From contig CM047426.1 of assembly GCA_026168455.1 (NCBI GenBank), positions 48,865,589-48,929,588 on the forward strand: 64,000 nucleotides of DNA, read 5' to 3'. The translations under genes and the position numbers were made by a program. The notes beneath the pieces were generated by a model. It did no database searches and was not told where the DNA came from. It saw only the letters and a list, made by a program, of their open reading frames with translations. Of the stretch, positions 1 to 10,299 are shown one piece after another. Within the stretch, counting starts at the first letter, position 1. Each line of letters begins with the position of its first letter. Source of the stretch: Theocolax elegans (lineage: Eukaryota; Arthropoda; Insecta; Hymenoptera; Cerocephalidae).

Positions 1-330
1 TAAAGCATCCCAACGTGAGAAGCAAGGGGACTCACGGAAATAAAGCACTCCAACGTGAGAGACAAGGGGACTCACGGAAATAAAACACCCTAACGTGAGA
101 GGCAAGGGAATTCACGGAAATCAAGCACCTCAAAAGGATCAAAGTTTCGCCACATCCATTCTGTTGATTCTGGGTCATGCTAAGAGCGAAAACTAATATA
201 TTGTTTCATAATACATCAGTGATAAAAATTTTTGGACTAAAATACTACAAGTAATGAAGTTGACCTTGAAATACAATTTTCAAGGTCAAGGATGTCCCCT
301 AAACATTTTTTGATATTTTTTTTCGTATTC
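1..330. repeat. Partial TIR-type element with a 40-bp tandem repeat
   Basis: Three ~40-bp direct repeats (unit containing CAACGTGAGA and GGGGACTCACGG) open the window, at about 1-40, 41-80 and 81-120. They are followed by sequence around 121-180 that resembles, in the same order, the middle of the complete TIR element at 10,646-11,820 (its 11,160-11,250). An AAGGTCA-rich stretch near 255-300 also recalls that element. I infer that this is the inner and right part of a diverged family member cut by the window edge. No coding sequence is seen. Confidence 0.55.
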
Positions 331-509
331 AGCGCATCCCAATACGTCTAAAAGCACTCCTAACGCGCCAAATTAAATTTTTAACATTGGACTTTACGTT
401 CCAGACGGGACTGGTCGATATACCGATCACCAATTTTGTCAGGCACTCCACGAGACATATGTTTTCATTTTATGCACAAATATTATGTAAAAAAAAGTCG
501 AATTTCAAC
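331..509. other. AT-rich spacer, no gene seen
   Basis: No homology or motif is recognised. Short open frames here have no supporting features. The segment is the left flank of the hAT-type element and ends in the copy of its 8-bp target duplication (510-517). Confidence 0.4.
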
Positions 510-614
510 GTCAAAATTAGGAGTGTGCGGGTACCCGGAAAGTCGGGTTACCCGATTCGAAAACCCGACCCGTCGGGTCGGGTTTGAGTCGGTCGGGCTT
601 CGGGTTTTACCGTA

Positions 615-800
615 TCCCGAAAATTATCGGTCTGCTCGAATGTTTCGGGCTACCCGAAATTTTTCGGACTACCCGAATAATTCGGGCTACCCGAATGTTA
701 TGGACTACCCGAATGTAACGAACTACCCGAATTTTTCGGACTACCCGAATGATTCGGGCTACCCGAATGTTTTGGACTGCCCGAACATTTCTCGCGTTGT
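615..800. repeat. 18-bp minisatellite, left block
   Basis: About ten units of an 18-bp repeat made of CTACCCGAA, three variable bases and TTCGG plus one base. The unit is itself close to an inverted repeat (TTCGG and CCGAA). Frames across it read as repeated short peptides and are not genes. It lies inside the hAT-type element. Confidence 0.8.
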
Positions 801-1044
801 CCCAATGTTTCAATTCTAATAATTTATTAATTAATATTCCTTTCACTTTTAATGTAAAAAAAATATTAAGTTTTTAACAAGAATTACAAGGGAAATATAA
901 TAATAGGAAAATAAAATAAATAAATTAATAAATAAACCAGCTAATAATATAGCTACTTTATAAGTTTAATTTTTGAAAAACCACTTCTTTATCCCAAAAC
1001 TAATGAATTGAAACTTGAATTAAATATTCGGAATTGCTGGATCA

Positions 1045-1245
1045 CAAGAAACATTCGGTCTATCCGAAATACTCGGATTACCTGAAAAATTCGGAATACC
1101 CGAAATACTCGGTCTACCCGAAATACTCGGTCTACCCGAAAAATTCGATCAACCCGAAAAATTCGGTCAACCCGAAACATTCGGACTACCCGAAATATTC
1201 GGGTTACCCGAAAAATTTAAACTACCCGAAAATGTCGGGTACCCG
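1045..1245. repeat. 18-bp minisatellite, right block
   Basis: About eleven units of the same family as the left block, with motifs such as ATTCGG and CTACCCGAAA in the same orientation. Together with the left block it makes up roughly half of the hAT-type element. Confidence 0.8.
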
Positions 1246-1318
1246 CCCGAACCCGAAGAAAATACCCGAACCCGATCGGGTCGGGTAGTCGGGCTACCCG
1301 CACACTTCTAGTCAAAAT

Positions 1319-2430
1319 CCCCGTCCTTAAAAGGTTAACCGTTTGGAGGTTTTTAAAATTATGAAACATCTAAATTTCGCTGATGATGAAATTTTGTGGT
1401 TTTCCTCTTATCTCACAGGTCGCTTACAAGCTTATTGTAGGTCAGAATAATAATACTTCGTCTCATGTTGGTACTACCTCTGGTTTACCTCAGAGTTTAA
1501 TACCTGACCCTATCATCTTCTTAATTTATATCAATTCGTTACACAATGTGTTATTATTTACCCATGGGATGCTGTTCGCTGATGATTTTTACATATACAT
1601 TCATGCTAAGCCTAGCAATTGTAATATTGGAATTAATAAATTAAATCAAGATGGTGAAAGAGCAACTAATTGTGCAAAACTCATGGTCTAGACCTAAACT
1701 TTAGTAAAACTAAAGCTATATTGATAGGGTCTACTCAAGAACTACGGCTTATTAATGGAGACATGCTTTATCCTATTGTTATTGACCAACGTGAAATCCA
1801 ACTAGTGAGTTCGGTTCGCAACTTAAGCCTTATTATCAACGAAAATCTACAATGGAATTCTCATGTTTCTAACATTGTATCCTATAAAATCCATAGAGTC
1901 TTAGTATAAATTACGTAATAAATGTAACTTCCTTCCTTTCACCATTAGAAAGAAACTAGTATCTTCGCTTACTCTTCCCCATCTGGATTACGTATGTATT
2001 GTATATAGTGAGCTGCCTGAATATCTAAATCAAAAACTTGAACGTCTGCTTAATACTTGTTAGGGTATATTTTTAGGTTGAAGAAGGATACCAGACTCCA
2101 GCCATATTATCAAAAATTATCATGGTTGTCTATGGAAGATAGGGAGTTGTACTTTCTTGGGTTATTAACATATCAGGTTCTAACTACTAATAGACCTGAT
2201 TATTTACTAGCGTTATTACCACCGCCTAACAGTGAGGTGCGTCGTTTTGAGCATGTTAAATATTCTTGTTTTGAACGCCCCCTAGCTACTACTTCCATTC
2301 ACCAAAACTTTTTCACAATTTAGGCTATGGACCTTTGGGATTAACTACCCAATGAATCACGCTTAACTATTAGAATAAATTTTTCAAGAGTAGGCTATAT
2401 AACTTAGTAAGAGCGTGTAACTATATTATT
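1319..2430 (+). pseudogene. Decayed non-LTR retrotransposon reverse transcriptase
   Basis: Frames broken by stops and shifts carry an RT in order. First comes a segment reading LNFADDEILWFSSYLTGR near 1365-1425, then a degraded TSGLPQSLIPDPIIFLIYIN block (the family's PQGS...GPLLF motif) near 1480-1535. The catalytic segment LFADD follows near 1573, then the thumb LSLIINENLQWNSHV near 1825-1870 and a C-terminal piece near 2057-2323. The family is Jockey/CR1-like by motif order. The endonuclease and upstream RT are absent; the hAT-type element sits directly upstream, so part of the loss may predate or coincide with it. Not functional. Confidence 0.75.
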
Positions 2431-2555
2431 TAGTAAAAATAATCATTAATATTTATAATGCATATGATTTACTTATGTTACATTCATTCTTTTGTTTATG
2501 CGAAACATGATTTTCTATATTTTTACACTACAAATTGTCATCTTTTATACTTTTC

Positions 2556-2602
<47 letters not shown>

Positions 2603-2710
2603 ATGTAAAATTTTATATGTATACTTGCCTTAAGGTCAAACCAACTTAGACATTAATAAACGCTTTTCAATCTCTCTCTCTCTCTCTCTCTCTCTAGAGA
2701 TCTCTCACTC
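2431..2710. repeat. AT-rich spacer with (TA)n and (CT)n microsatellites
   Basis: A (TA)20 run spans about 2560-2599 and a (TC)n run about 2671-2695, just before the 5' end of the next retrotransposon. Nothing else is recognised. Confidence 0.8.
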
Positions 2711-2713
2711 TAG

Positions 2714-3844
2714 ATAGATAGCAATGCTCCCGCTCTTACTTCCGACGACGTCGAATTGCTTATAACCAAGGTTGGCATTCTTCGTGAAGAAATAGCTGTA
2801 CAATTGGGTTCTGGTAAGACGGGTGATATTAGAAAGGCGCAATCTTCCGTATTCGAAATCTGTGATGCGTTTAGTCTTATAGCGAACTCGTATATGAGTA
2901 GCTTACCTTGCAGTGTGTTACGCGATTGCAAGGCAGAATTGTTAAATGTTTGTACAAATATTATTAACGCTGCAAACATCTTGACAGCGCGCGGATCAGC
3001 TGATTCGACAGCCTCGTATGCGAACGCGGTTAAGGCTCATATCAATGTGCGCGATACATCTAATACCGTCTCGCTTCTTCGCTGTAAAACGTTTCCTATC
3101 AATACGTGTAACAGAATTATTATTGGCCCGACAGAGGCGCATACAAGCGACTATCAATCGTCTGCGGCGACAAAGGATGCTCTTGTAAAATCAATCGACC
3201 CTGTAAAACTTAAAATGCGCGTTAACCGAGTTTATTACGGTCCGAGTAAATCGGTAATTATAGAGGGGGAGGGTATAAACTGCGATACACTTAATAAAAG
3301 CAAAGCTTTGGCGTCTGTTGGTTTGGAGGTTAAACCTGACGTTAAGTTATCTCCACGACTAATTGTACATGACCTGCCTGTGGATTTAACAGGTGATGTT
3401 ATCGCGAAATGCATAGTCGAACAAAATTTCCCGGATCGCACTAATTTAGACCTTCGTGTAGTGTATTTGTATCCTGCTCGTAACAAAAAGTTTCGCTCCT
3501 GCATTATTGAGGTCGATCCCGTCGTTCGCACGCAGCTTCTTAAGAACAAATCGGTAAATGTTAATTGGCTTCGCTGTAGAATCGATGATTATGTCTCTAT
3601 TACGCAATGTTTTAACTGCTTTGGCTTCGGTCATGTTGCAGCGGGCTGCAAAGCTAAAAAATGCTGCTCTTTTTGTGCTGGCGATCACTCCCCCACGGAC
3701 TGCAAAGATAAAAAGCACTTAAAATGCAAAAACTGCAGCGACGCTAATCTAGCCAATTTTGCTCACACTGCTGTCGATAAAACTAAGTGCCCGTTGCTTC
3801 GTAAGCGTATCGAGCGTAAAATCTCGTGTATTAATTATGGATAA
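2714..3844 (+). CDS. ORF1: gag-like zinc-knuckle protein (N-terminus missing)
   Basis: The frame opens after a stop at 2711-2713 and runs ~376 codons without an ATG near its start, so the true initiator has probably been lost by truncation. The N-terminal half looks helical. The C-terminus has three Cys/His knuckles: CFNCFGFGHVAAGC (CX2CX4HX4C, nucleotide 3608 onward), CSFCAGDHSPTDC, and a third beginning CKNC with a later H and C. Such proteins bind the element RNA and form ribonucleoprotein particles in this group. It ends in TAA at 3842-3844, overlapping the ORF2 start. No internal stop is present. Confidence 0.8.
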   Translation: MDSNAPALTSDDVELLITKVGILREEIAVQLGSGKTGDIRKAQSSVFEICDAFSLIANSYMSSLPCSVLRDCKAELLNVCTNIINAANILTARGSADSTASYANAVKAHINVRDTSNTVSLLRCKTFPINTCNRIIIGPTEAHTSDYQSSAATKDALVKSIDPVKLKMRVNRVYYGPSKSVIIEGEGINCDTLNKSKALASVGLEVKPDVKLSPRLIVHDLPVDLTGDVIAKCIVEQNFPDRTNLDLRVVYLYPARNKKFRSCIIEVDPVVRTQLLKNKSVNVNWLRCRIDDYVSITQCFNCFGFGHVAAGCKAKKCCSFCAGDHSPTDCKDKKHLKCKNCSDANLANFAHTAVDKTKCPLLRKRIERKISCINYG

Positions 3845-6641
3845 TTTAACCATCGGCCATGTCAATACTCAATCATTGTGTGCGCATTATGTTGACATCG
3901 AATGCTTCATCCGCCAGCGCTCCTTTCATGTTTTCGGAGTTAGCGAGACCTGGCTAAAGGATCATTCTGACATTAGTTTGATTAATATTTCTAATTATAA
4001 TTTTTATCGCAATGACAGGACTGGTAAGAGTGGAGGAGGTGTTGGGCTTTATGTTAGCTCGATGTTTCGCTCAAGAGTAGTTGCCTTCTCCTATTATGGT
4101 AATTTTTACGTAAAAAAACCTGAATTTTTGCTTGTAGAGGTCGTAATCAAACATTGCATTTTTTTATTTGTTGTCGTATATAATCCACCGAAGGCAGGTT
4201 TCTGGTCCGAGGTTGAAGTGGCCATTCTCAATTGTTCTTCGCGCTTCGATTGCTTAGTGTTGCTTGGCGATCTAAATATTGATTGGAATGTCCCTTCTAC
4301 ACCTAGAAATATCTTGATGACTTCATTGTCAGTTTTGGGCCTTTGCGTCGTCCCTTTCTCAGCCACTCATCATACTGATAGCTCAGAGTCCACTATTGAT
4401 TATGTGTGTGTTCAGGATCTCGATACTGTTAGCGCTTATGAACAGCTGATTTTGCCTGCTGTTTCCAAGCATGATGCTTTATGTGTTCGGCTAGCTCTCG
4501 ACGTATCAAATACAAGTTGCCGTACTTTATCGTTCCGTTCGCTCCGTAATTTCAAATTGATGGACTTTTTGAGAGATCTTGATATGCAGCCTTTGAACGC
4601 AGTCACCCGGGAATTATCTGTGGACAGAAAGGTTGAATCTTTTTCTTCCATGCTTATCGAAACTTATAGTTTGCATGCCCCGTTGGTTACCATCACCCCG
4701 CGTAAAAGGTCTCCTGCTTGGATAACTGACGAAATTAAGAGTCTCATCTTTTTGCGCGATAAAGCTTACCGGAATTATAAACGTCATAGGTTATCTAGTC
4801 TCCGTCTCGTCTTCAATCGCCTGCGAAATAGAGTAAAGTGTGTTATTAGGAATGCCAGGTTCCATTACTTTTGTACTAAATTTCGTTCGTGCAATAACAG
4901 CAAGGCGATTTGGAAAGTTGTCGATCAACTAGGTGTAAGGGGTCCTACTTTAACTACCGCGACTCTTCCTGTGTCCCCGGACATTCTTAATAGATATTAC
5001 ATAGGTGATCAGGTTTCTAAGAAGTCTTCCCTCATTCAGGGCCCGGTTATAAATCCAGATGCACGTTTTTATTTTTCGCACATCAGCTTAGAATCATTCT
5101 CTTTGGCTCTACAACGTCTACGTTCAAACGCATCTGGCCATGATGGTATCTCACGTACCATTCTAGTTGACTCTCTTAGCATCACGACGCCTATTTTACT
5201 TAATATTTTTGATCACTCTCTCCAATCAGGAATCTTTCCAAGATTCCGGAAGCATGCGATAGTCCGGCCTATTCCTAAGGTTAAGAATGCTGTCAGTCCC
5301 CAAGACCTCCGCCCAATAAGCATCCTCTGTACCCCTTCAAAGTTGTTAGAAGCTGTTGCATGTAGTCAGATCGATTCTTATATTACTGCATTTAACATCA
5401 TAGATGAGTTTCAATCCGGGTTTAGGAAGAATCATAGTGCAGCAACTGCACTTATAAAAATCACTGATGATCTTCGCAAGGCTGTTGACGATGACATGGT
5501 CTCTCTGATCGTCTCTATTGACTTCAAGCAGGCCTTTGACAGGGTGGACTTTGACTTGCTGTGCTGTAAACTAAAATTGTACGGTTTTTCTACCCCTGCA
5601 GTGGATTGGATTCAATCCTTCTTAAATGATCGAACTCAAACGGTTGTTTGCCCCAGTGGTCGCTCCTCAAGTAGTTTAAGGCGCCTGGATGGAGTTCCGC
5701 AGGGCTCTTTGCTGGGACCGTTACTTTTCATGTTATTTATTAATGACCTCCCACGCTGCTTAGAATATTGTAAGTACCATTTATACGCCGACGACTTTTG
5801 TATATATTTTTCTTGTCCTTATCGCAACCGCTCTGATGCAATCCAAAAAGTCAACCAAGACTTGGCGAATGTGCTTGGTTGGTCGTCTTCAAACAGTCTG
5901 TCTGTCAATGCTAACAAGACTAGGGCTATGTGGGTCGGCAGCCGAAGTTATGTCAGTAGATTAGATCGAGATACTCTACCTCTCTTAACTCTGGGAACCT
6001 CCACCATTGATTTTTGTGATAAGGTGAAACTCTTGGGCGTAGTCATTGACCCTACTTTGACCTTTGTTAATCAAACGCAGGTCATTTCTAGTAGGAGTTT
6101 CGCCTCCATAAGCCGGCTAAAACGTAACGCGGATGCTATGCCCCGTTTTGTGAAGACCTTGCTGGCCAGGTCTCTCGTTTTATCTCACTTTGACTATTGC
6201 GCTCCATTATTCTTTGGTCTTACCGGTGAGCTCTCTCTCAAAATGCTTCGTGCCATGAATTCTTCTCTTCGGTTCATCTCTGGAAAAAGGAAAAGCGACC
6301 ATATCGCTGGCGAGTATGCGAATTTTGAAATTATGCCTTTTTTAAACAGAGTTCAGTACTTAGCTATTGCGTTACTTGCGAAGGTTCTGCACACCCGTGA
6401 ACCTAAGTATTTATTCTGTAAATTCGTTTTTAAAGACCCATGTACTATGGGTTCTAGGCGCGTTTCCCCTTTAGATCTTGTAACCGATTTTTGTAAAACC
6501 TCGACTGGCCAGGCTGCTTTCGCGATCTATGCGACTCGCCTATGGAATAAACTGCCGCTGGACTTGCGTGAGCTTTATAATCGTTCCTGCTTTAAATTTA
6601 AGTTGCGTAAATTTTTTCTTAGCGAGACAATTAGTTTATAA
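3837..6641 (+). CDS. ORF2: endonuclease-reverse transcriptase, 934 aa, uninterrupted
   Basis: I chose the ATG at 3837 because it sits in the overlap ATGGATAA with the ORF1 stop, an arrangement suited to termination-reinitiation. Residues ~1-230 are an APE-like endonuclease: N10 (GHVNTQ), E37 (GVSETW), GGGVGLYVS, GDLNIDW with D145 and N147, and a late SKHDAL His. The RT covers roughly 430-720: LRPISILCTPSKLLE, FQSGFRKNHSAATAL, SIDFKQAFD with D562, GVPQGSLLGPLLF near 620, and catalytic YADD at 650-653. The C-terminal region holds SHFDYCAPLF. It nicks target DNA and reverse transcribes the element RNA there. No stop or frameshift interrupts it, and all key residues I can check are present. Activity in trans is conceivable; this is inference. 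Confidence 0.92.
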   Translation: MDNLTIGHVNTQSLCAHYVDIECFIRQRSFHVFGVSETWLKDHSDISLINISNYNFYRNDRTGKSGGGVGLYVSSMFRSRVVAFSYYGNFYVKKPEFLLVEVVIKHCIFLFVVVYNPPKAGFWSEVEVAILNCSSRFDCLVLLGDLNIDWNVPSTPRNILMTSLSVLGLCVVPFSATHHTDSSESTIDYVCVQDLDTVSAYEQLILPAVSKHDALCVRLALDVSNTSCRTLSFRSLRNFKLMDFLRDLDMQPLNAVTRELSVDRKVESFSSMLIETYSLHAPLVTITPRKRSPAWITDEIKSLIFLRDKAYRNYKRHRLSSLRLVFNRLRNRVKCVIRNARFHYFCTKFRSCNNSKAIWKVVDQLGVRGPTLTTATLPVSPDILNRYYIGDQVSKKSSLIQGPVINPDARFYFSHISLESFSLALQRLRSNASGHDGISRTILVDSLSITTPILLNIFDHSLQSGIFPRFRKHAIVRPIPKVKNAVSPQDLRPISILCTPSKLLEAVACSQIDSYITAFNIIDEFQSGFRKNHSAATALIKITDDLRKAVDDDMVSLIVSIDFKQAFDRVDFDLLCCKLKLYGFSTPAVDWIQSFLNDRTQTVVCPSGRSSSSLRRLDGVPQGSLLGPLLFMLFINDLPRCLEYCKYHLYADDFCIYFSCPYRNRSDAIQKVNQDLANVLGWSSSNSLSVNANKTRAMWVGSRSYVSRLDRDTLPLLTLGTSTIDFCDKVKLLGVVIDPTLTFVNQTQVISSRSFASISRLKRNADAMPRFVKTLLARSLVLSHFDYCAPLFFGLTGELSLKMLRAMNSSLRFISGKRKSDHIAGEYANFEIMPFLNRVQYLAIALLAKVLHTREPKYLFCKFVFKDPCTMGSRRVSPLDLVTDFCKTSTGQAAFAIYATRLWNKLPLDLRELYNRSCFKFKLRKFFLSETISL

Positions 6642-6925
6642 GTAGATTAGGATTTTAGTCTCTTTTTTTTTTTTATTTTTTTTTTTATTTTATTTTTATT
6701 TTTATTTTTATTTTATCTATTTTTTGTTCTTTTTATGTGTTATTTATTATTTAAGGGTTAGAATAGTTCTTACTGCGTGACCCACCGGACTTCTGTCCGG
6801 TTTGTAATGGGTTAATTCTCTACGTACTCGTCTCTGTAATTTATTTTATTCCTGTATGGCTTTGGCCAATTAGGACCTTGAGTCCTTGGACAATAAATAT
6901 TATCTATCTATCTATCTATCTCTCT
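6642..6925 (+). other. 3' UTR and (TATC)n tail of the non-LTR element
   Basis: A T-rich stretch (6660-6730) is followed by a short hairpin, CCGGACTTCTGTCCGG (about 6784-6799), then AATAAATATT and ~5 TATC units. Terminal simple repeats replace poly(A) in several Jockey/R1/CR1 relatives. The hairpin could be a recognition feature for the element's own RT; this is inference. Confidence 0.65.
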
Positions 6926-7650
6926 CGCAGTAAGTAGCCCTAACCACGTTATTTAAAGGATCTGTATTTATATGCCTGATACTGCCGCCTACTGCCTTCG
7001 GGCGTTTTTGTTATAGGCTCTTGCATGCGCCTTTATGCAAACTTCGTGGTGGGCAGAAATTCTTTGCTTTCCGTGATGCTTACGATAATGTTCAACCGAT
7101 TTTCTACAGTGCTGGGAAAATTTACGTTAGTCACGCCATTTACTATCTCTCTATTCCTTGCCGTTAAACGCACTGTGCAAGAGACCACTAGATGGCACCG
7201 AAAGCTCCCTCAAATCAGAGCGCCAATTTATTGGCGGCAAATTTAAATTCACGCACTAGGACGGGGCTCCTTACATGCGCAGACTGCAACCGATTTTTTC
7301 ACATAATTTGAGATAAAAAAATATCAAATAGTGCAACAAAACTTAAACCTAATTTAAATATAAATGGAAAAACTGATAATTTAGAAAATAAACTCATAAA
7401 TAAAAATTCAAAATAAAAAAGGGCACAGATTTGTTATAGCTGCAGAGAGAGAAATAAGCAGTACACATCTTTGTATATAAACTCTCCCCTCTCGCTACTG
7501 CTTTCCTCAACGTCGGGTAATAATCTGAAATCAAACAAAGTAGAAATGGTATTACCGGTTCCGGAGGTACAGATGGGGGACTCCCTGTATATAAAGGTTG
7601 CCCACCCAGTTAATCGATTGCGGTAGAGAATATGAAAAATTTATTACAAA
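6926..7650. other. Spacer, no gene seen
   Basis: Open frames up to 73 codons (e.g. 7025-7246) show no recognisable domain. AT content rises after 7300. No repeat relation to the rest of the window was noticed. Confidence 0.4.
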
Positions 7651-7699
7651 CTAAGGTTTCTCGAACTTGGTGAATAAACCATACATTTAATTAGATGGC

Positions 7700-7732
7700 G
7701 ACGTTTCGATGACTTTTCGTCATCCTCTTCAG
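7700..7732 (-). ncRNA. Hammerhead-like motif in Penelope terminus (copy 1)
   Basis: Read on the minus strand: CTGAAGA (7732-7726), matching the hammerhead core CUGANGA; a 6-bp stem GATGAC/GTCATC closed by a short loop; then GAAAC. Penelope-like elements are known to carry hammerhead ribozymes in their terminal repeats. Stem III would be minimal, and I could not find a convincing stem I partner, so this may be a relic or may need a dimer or tandem context. Confidence 0.45.
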
Positions 7733-8139
7733 GATACCTTTATTTACAAAAACGAATACATTTGATTAATTAATAATAATTGTTAATTTAGTTTTTTAGC
7801 CTATTGATTTATAACATTTTACTTACTACTTGTCAGTGAAATCTGTATTTAACATAACATTTTAAATCGTAGTATCACTGAGTCGTCGCACTAACAATAA
7901 AAACAAGGATAATGAAAACCAATGAACTTTATTTTGTTTTCTGCACAGATACTGAATAGTTGCGATGATTACCTTTATCTCCTTAAAAGCTCCATAATTC
8001 AACATTACTAATAAAATAAATACTTAAATAGATTGAAATACCATACAAAAATTAATAACACGAAAAAAAGCAAAAGCAGTCACGAAGAAAATATCACAGA
8101 CGGTAGACTAAATTCAATCACAGCCGGTTTTTATATATA

Positions 8140-9792
8140 GGTGGTTCTCTGTGAAATCGAAGATGAAAAAAATAAATATTGTTAAAACTGTGGGAATATG
8201 TTTTAGAGGTATCCAGTAGTTCTCCTGAATTTTTTCAGATTTTTTCTGGGCCATTATTTTAAGTTACAGAGAGTCAAAGTTGACATTTTAGCACTTTTTT
8301 GCATTATATGCCCATTTTCATGAATTTTTAGCTCCCAGGGGATGAATTTTTCACTAAAAACATAAGTATGACTTTTTTTGTAAAATTTTCCGAACTTTTC
8401 ATTAAAAATACTTTTAAAGACATAAATTAATGCTGTCACACTCTTGTAAGCCATTTAAACCTTAAATAGTGAAAATCAGCAATTCTGCTCCGGACTCTGG
8501 TAACCTAATACTGTTTAAAAGATGTCTTTTTATAGTCAGAAACTGCCTAAAAATTTCCAGAGTGGGTCTAAATCATTAAGATCACTTATGGTCAAAATAT
8601 CCGGGAAAAGTGCCCGAAATATTAATAGAAATGTATATTTGTTGCCTTATAACGATGAATCTAGTAGCATGATCATTGCAAAAAAATTTATGCACTTACC
8701 TTGGAGTGGTAGAAAAGTATCTTCACTTGTTTCAGTATCCATCTAATCCCCTGTAAGCTACTAAAAATACAAATATTATTATACAAATGTAAAAAATTAA
8801 TTTATAAACATTTATAATGCTGAATTTTTAGTTTTACATCCCTTACAAGAATTATAATACTAATCTGAAGGATTACTATAAATATATAAACATCATTATT
8901 ACAATAACTGAATATACGTATTTAATACAAAAGATATATAAATAAATCGGATATATAATTATAATGAATAATATGATAACGTGACAGTGACAAGTTTGTG
9001 AAATCTAAACAATGTATTGCTGAATAATAATAATAATAATGTTGATACTTTTATAGTAATCCTTCAGATTAGTATTATAATTCTTGTAAGGGATGTAAAA
9101 CTAAAAATTCAGCATTATAAATGTTTATAAATTAATTTTTTACATTTGTATAATAATATTTGTATTTTTAGCAGCTTACAGGGGATTAGATGGATACTGA
9201 AACAAGTGAAGATACTTTTCTACCACTCCAAGGTAAGTGCACAAATTTTTTTGCAATGATCATGCTAATAGATTCATCGTTATAAGGCAACAAATATACA
9301 TTTCTAATAATATTTCGGGCACTTTTTCCGGATATTTTGACCATAAGTGATCTTAATGATTTAGACCCACTCTGGAAATTTTTAGGCAGTTTCTGACTAT
9401 AAAAAGACATCTTTTAGACAGTATTAGGTTACCAGAGTCCGGAGCAGAATTGCTGATTTTCACTATTTAAGGTGTAAATAGCTTACAAGAGTGTGACAGC
9501 ATGCATTTATGTCTTTAAAAGTATTTTTAATGAAAAGTTCGGAAAATCCTACAAAAAAAATCATACTTATGTTTTTAGTGAAAAATGCATCCCCTGGGAG
9601 CTAGAAATTCATGAAAATGGGCATATAATGCAAAAAAGTGCTAAAATGTCAACTTTGACTCTCTGTAACTTAAAATAATGGCCCAGAAAAAATCTGAAAA
9701 AATTCAGGAAAACTACTGGATACCTCTAAAACATATTCCCACAGTTACAGCAATATTTATTTTTTTCATCTTCGATGTCACGGAGAACCACC
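8140..9792. mobile_element. Foldback (long-TIR) element, ~1.65 kb, inside PLE-A
   Basis: Arms of ~740 bp, 8140 to about 8885 and about 9055-9792, are nearly perfect inverted copies separated by ~170 bp of AT-rich sequence with an AAT run. Ends read GGTGGTTCTC with either CTGTGA (left) or, reversed from the right, CGTGA. The flanking PLE sequence (TATATATA...) continues in PLE-C without this insert, which confirms it as an insertion. The TSD cannot be defined in the AT-rich target. Mirror-image frames of 60-75 codons in the arms are not conserved genes. Transposase class unknown. Confidence 0.8.
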
Positions 9793-10299
9793 CATAGATA
9801 TATATATATATATACATCTATAGTCATGCGTTATAACACTAACTATACCTGTATATAAAGGCGCGATTTTTAATTCAAATTATATGTCAATTTCACTAAA
9901 TTAAATTTTTATATGTATTGTGCATGTAAATAATTAAATTAAACTTTTTTTTATTTATATTACGTCAACAATTTAAAAAAAAAAAAATTTATTATCAATT
10001 ATGTCAAATACAATAAAAAATTTTTATTTCCAAAATGTACTTATTACAAATTCAATTAACCAATCATCGCAACTATTCAGTTTTTGTGCATATAACAAAA
10101 TAAAGTTCATTGGTTTTCATTATCCTTGTTTTTATTGTTAGTGCGACGACTCAGTAATACTACGATTTAAAATGTTATGTTAAATACAGATTTCAATGAC
10201 AAGTAGTAAGTAAAATGTTATAAATCAATAGGCTAAAAAACTAAATAAATAATTATTATTAATTAATCAAATGTATTCGTTTTTGTAAATAAAGGTATC

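Larger units (their letters stand above)
518..1310. mobile_element. Non-autonomous hAT-type element (793 bp), 8-bp TSD
   Basis: The termini are inverted repeats: the left end begins TAGGAGTGTGCGGGTACCCG and the right end, read in reverse, begins TAGAAGTGTGCGGGTAGCCCG (first 20 bases). Both ends are flanked by the identical octamer GTCAAAAT (510-517 and 1311-1318). An 8-bp duplication with a TAG-starting TIR is characteristic of the hAT superfamily. No transposase frame exists, so movement would depend on a transposase from elsewhere. The interior is two minisatellite blocks separated by ~245 bp of AT-rich DNA. Family assignment rests on TSD length and TIR only. Confidence 0.85.
2711..6925 (+). 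mobile_element. 5'-truncated non-LTR retrotransposon with open ORF2 (Jockey/CR1 group)
   Basis: The element carries ORF1 (zinc-knuckle RNA-binding protein), an overlapping ORF2 (endonuclease + RT, no RNase H) and a T-rich 3' UTR. It ends in AATAAATATT followed by a (TATC)n tail at about 6900-6921. The left end runs straight from a (TC)n tract into ORF1 codons with no initiator, so I infer 5' truncation, as is common for target-primed reverse transcription. No clear TSD was found. Absence of RNase H and presence of the C-terminal SHFDYC block fit the Jockey/CR1 group. It is by far the best preserved non-LTR copy in the window. Confidence 0.85.

Noticed and set aside
607..1288. Repetitive proteins from the 18-bp minisatellite
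   Set aside because: 18 is a multiple of three, so any frame stays open; no start context or other support.
8254..9678. Paired 61-74-codon frames in mirror positions
   Set aside because: They are the two arms of the foldback read on opposite strands, with no codon conservation and no domain.
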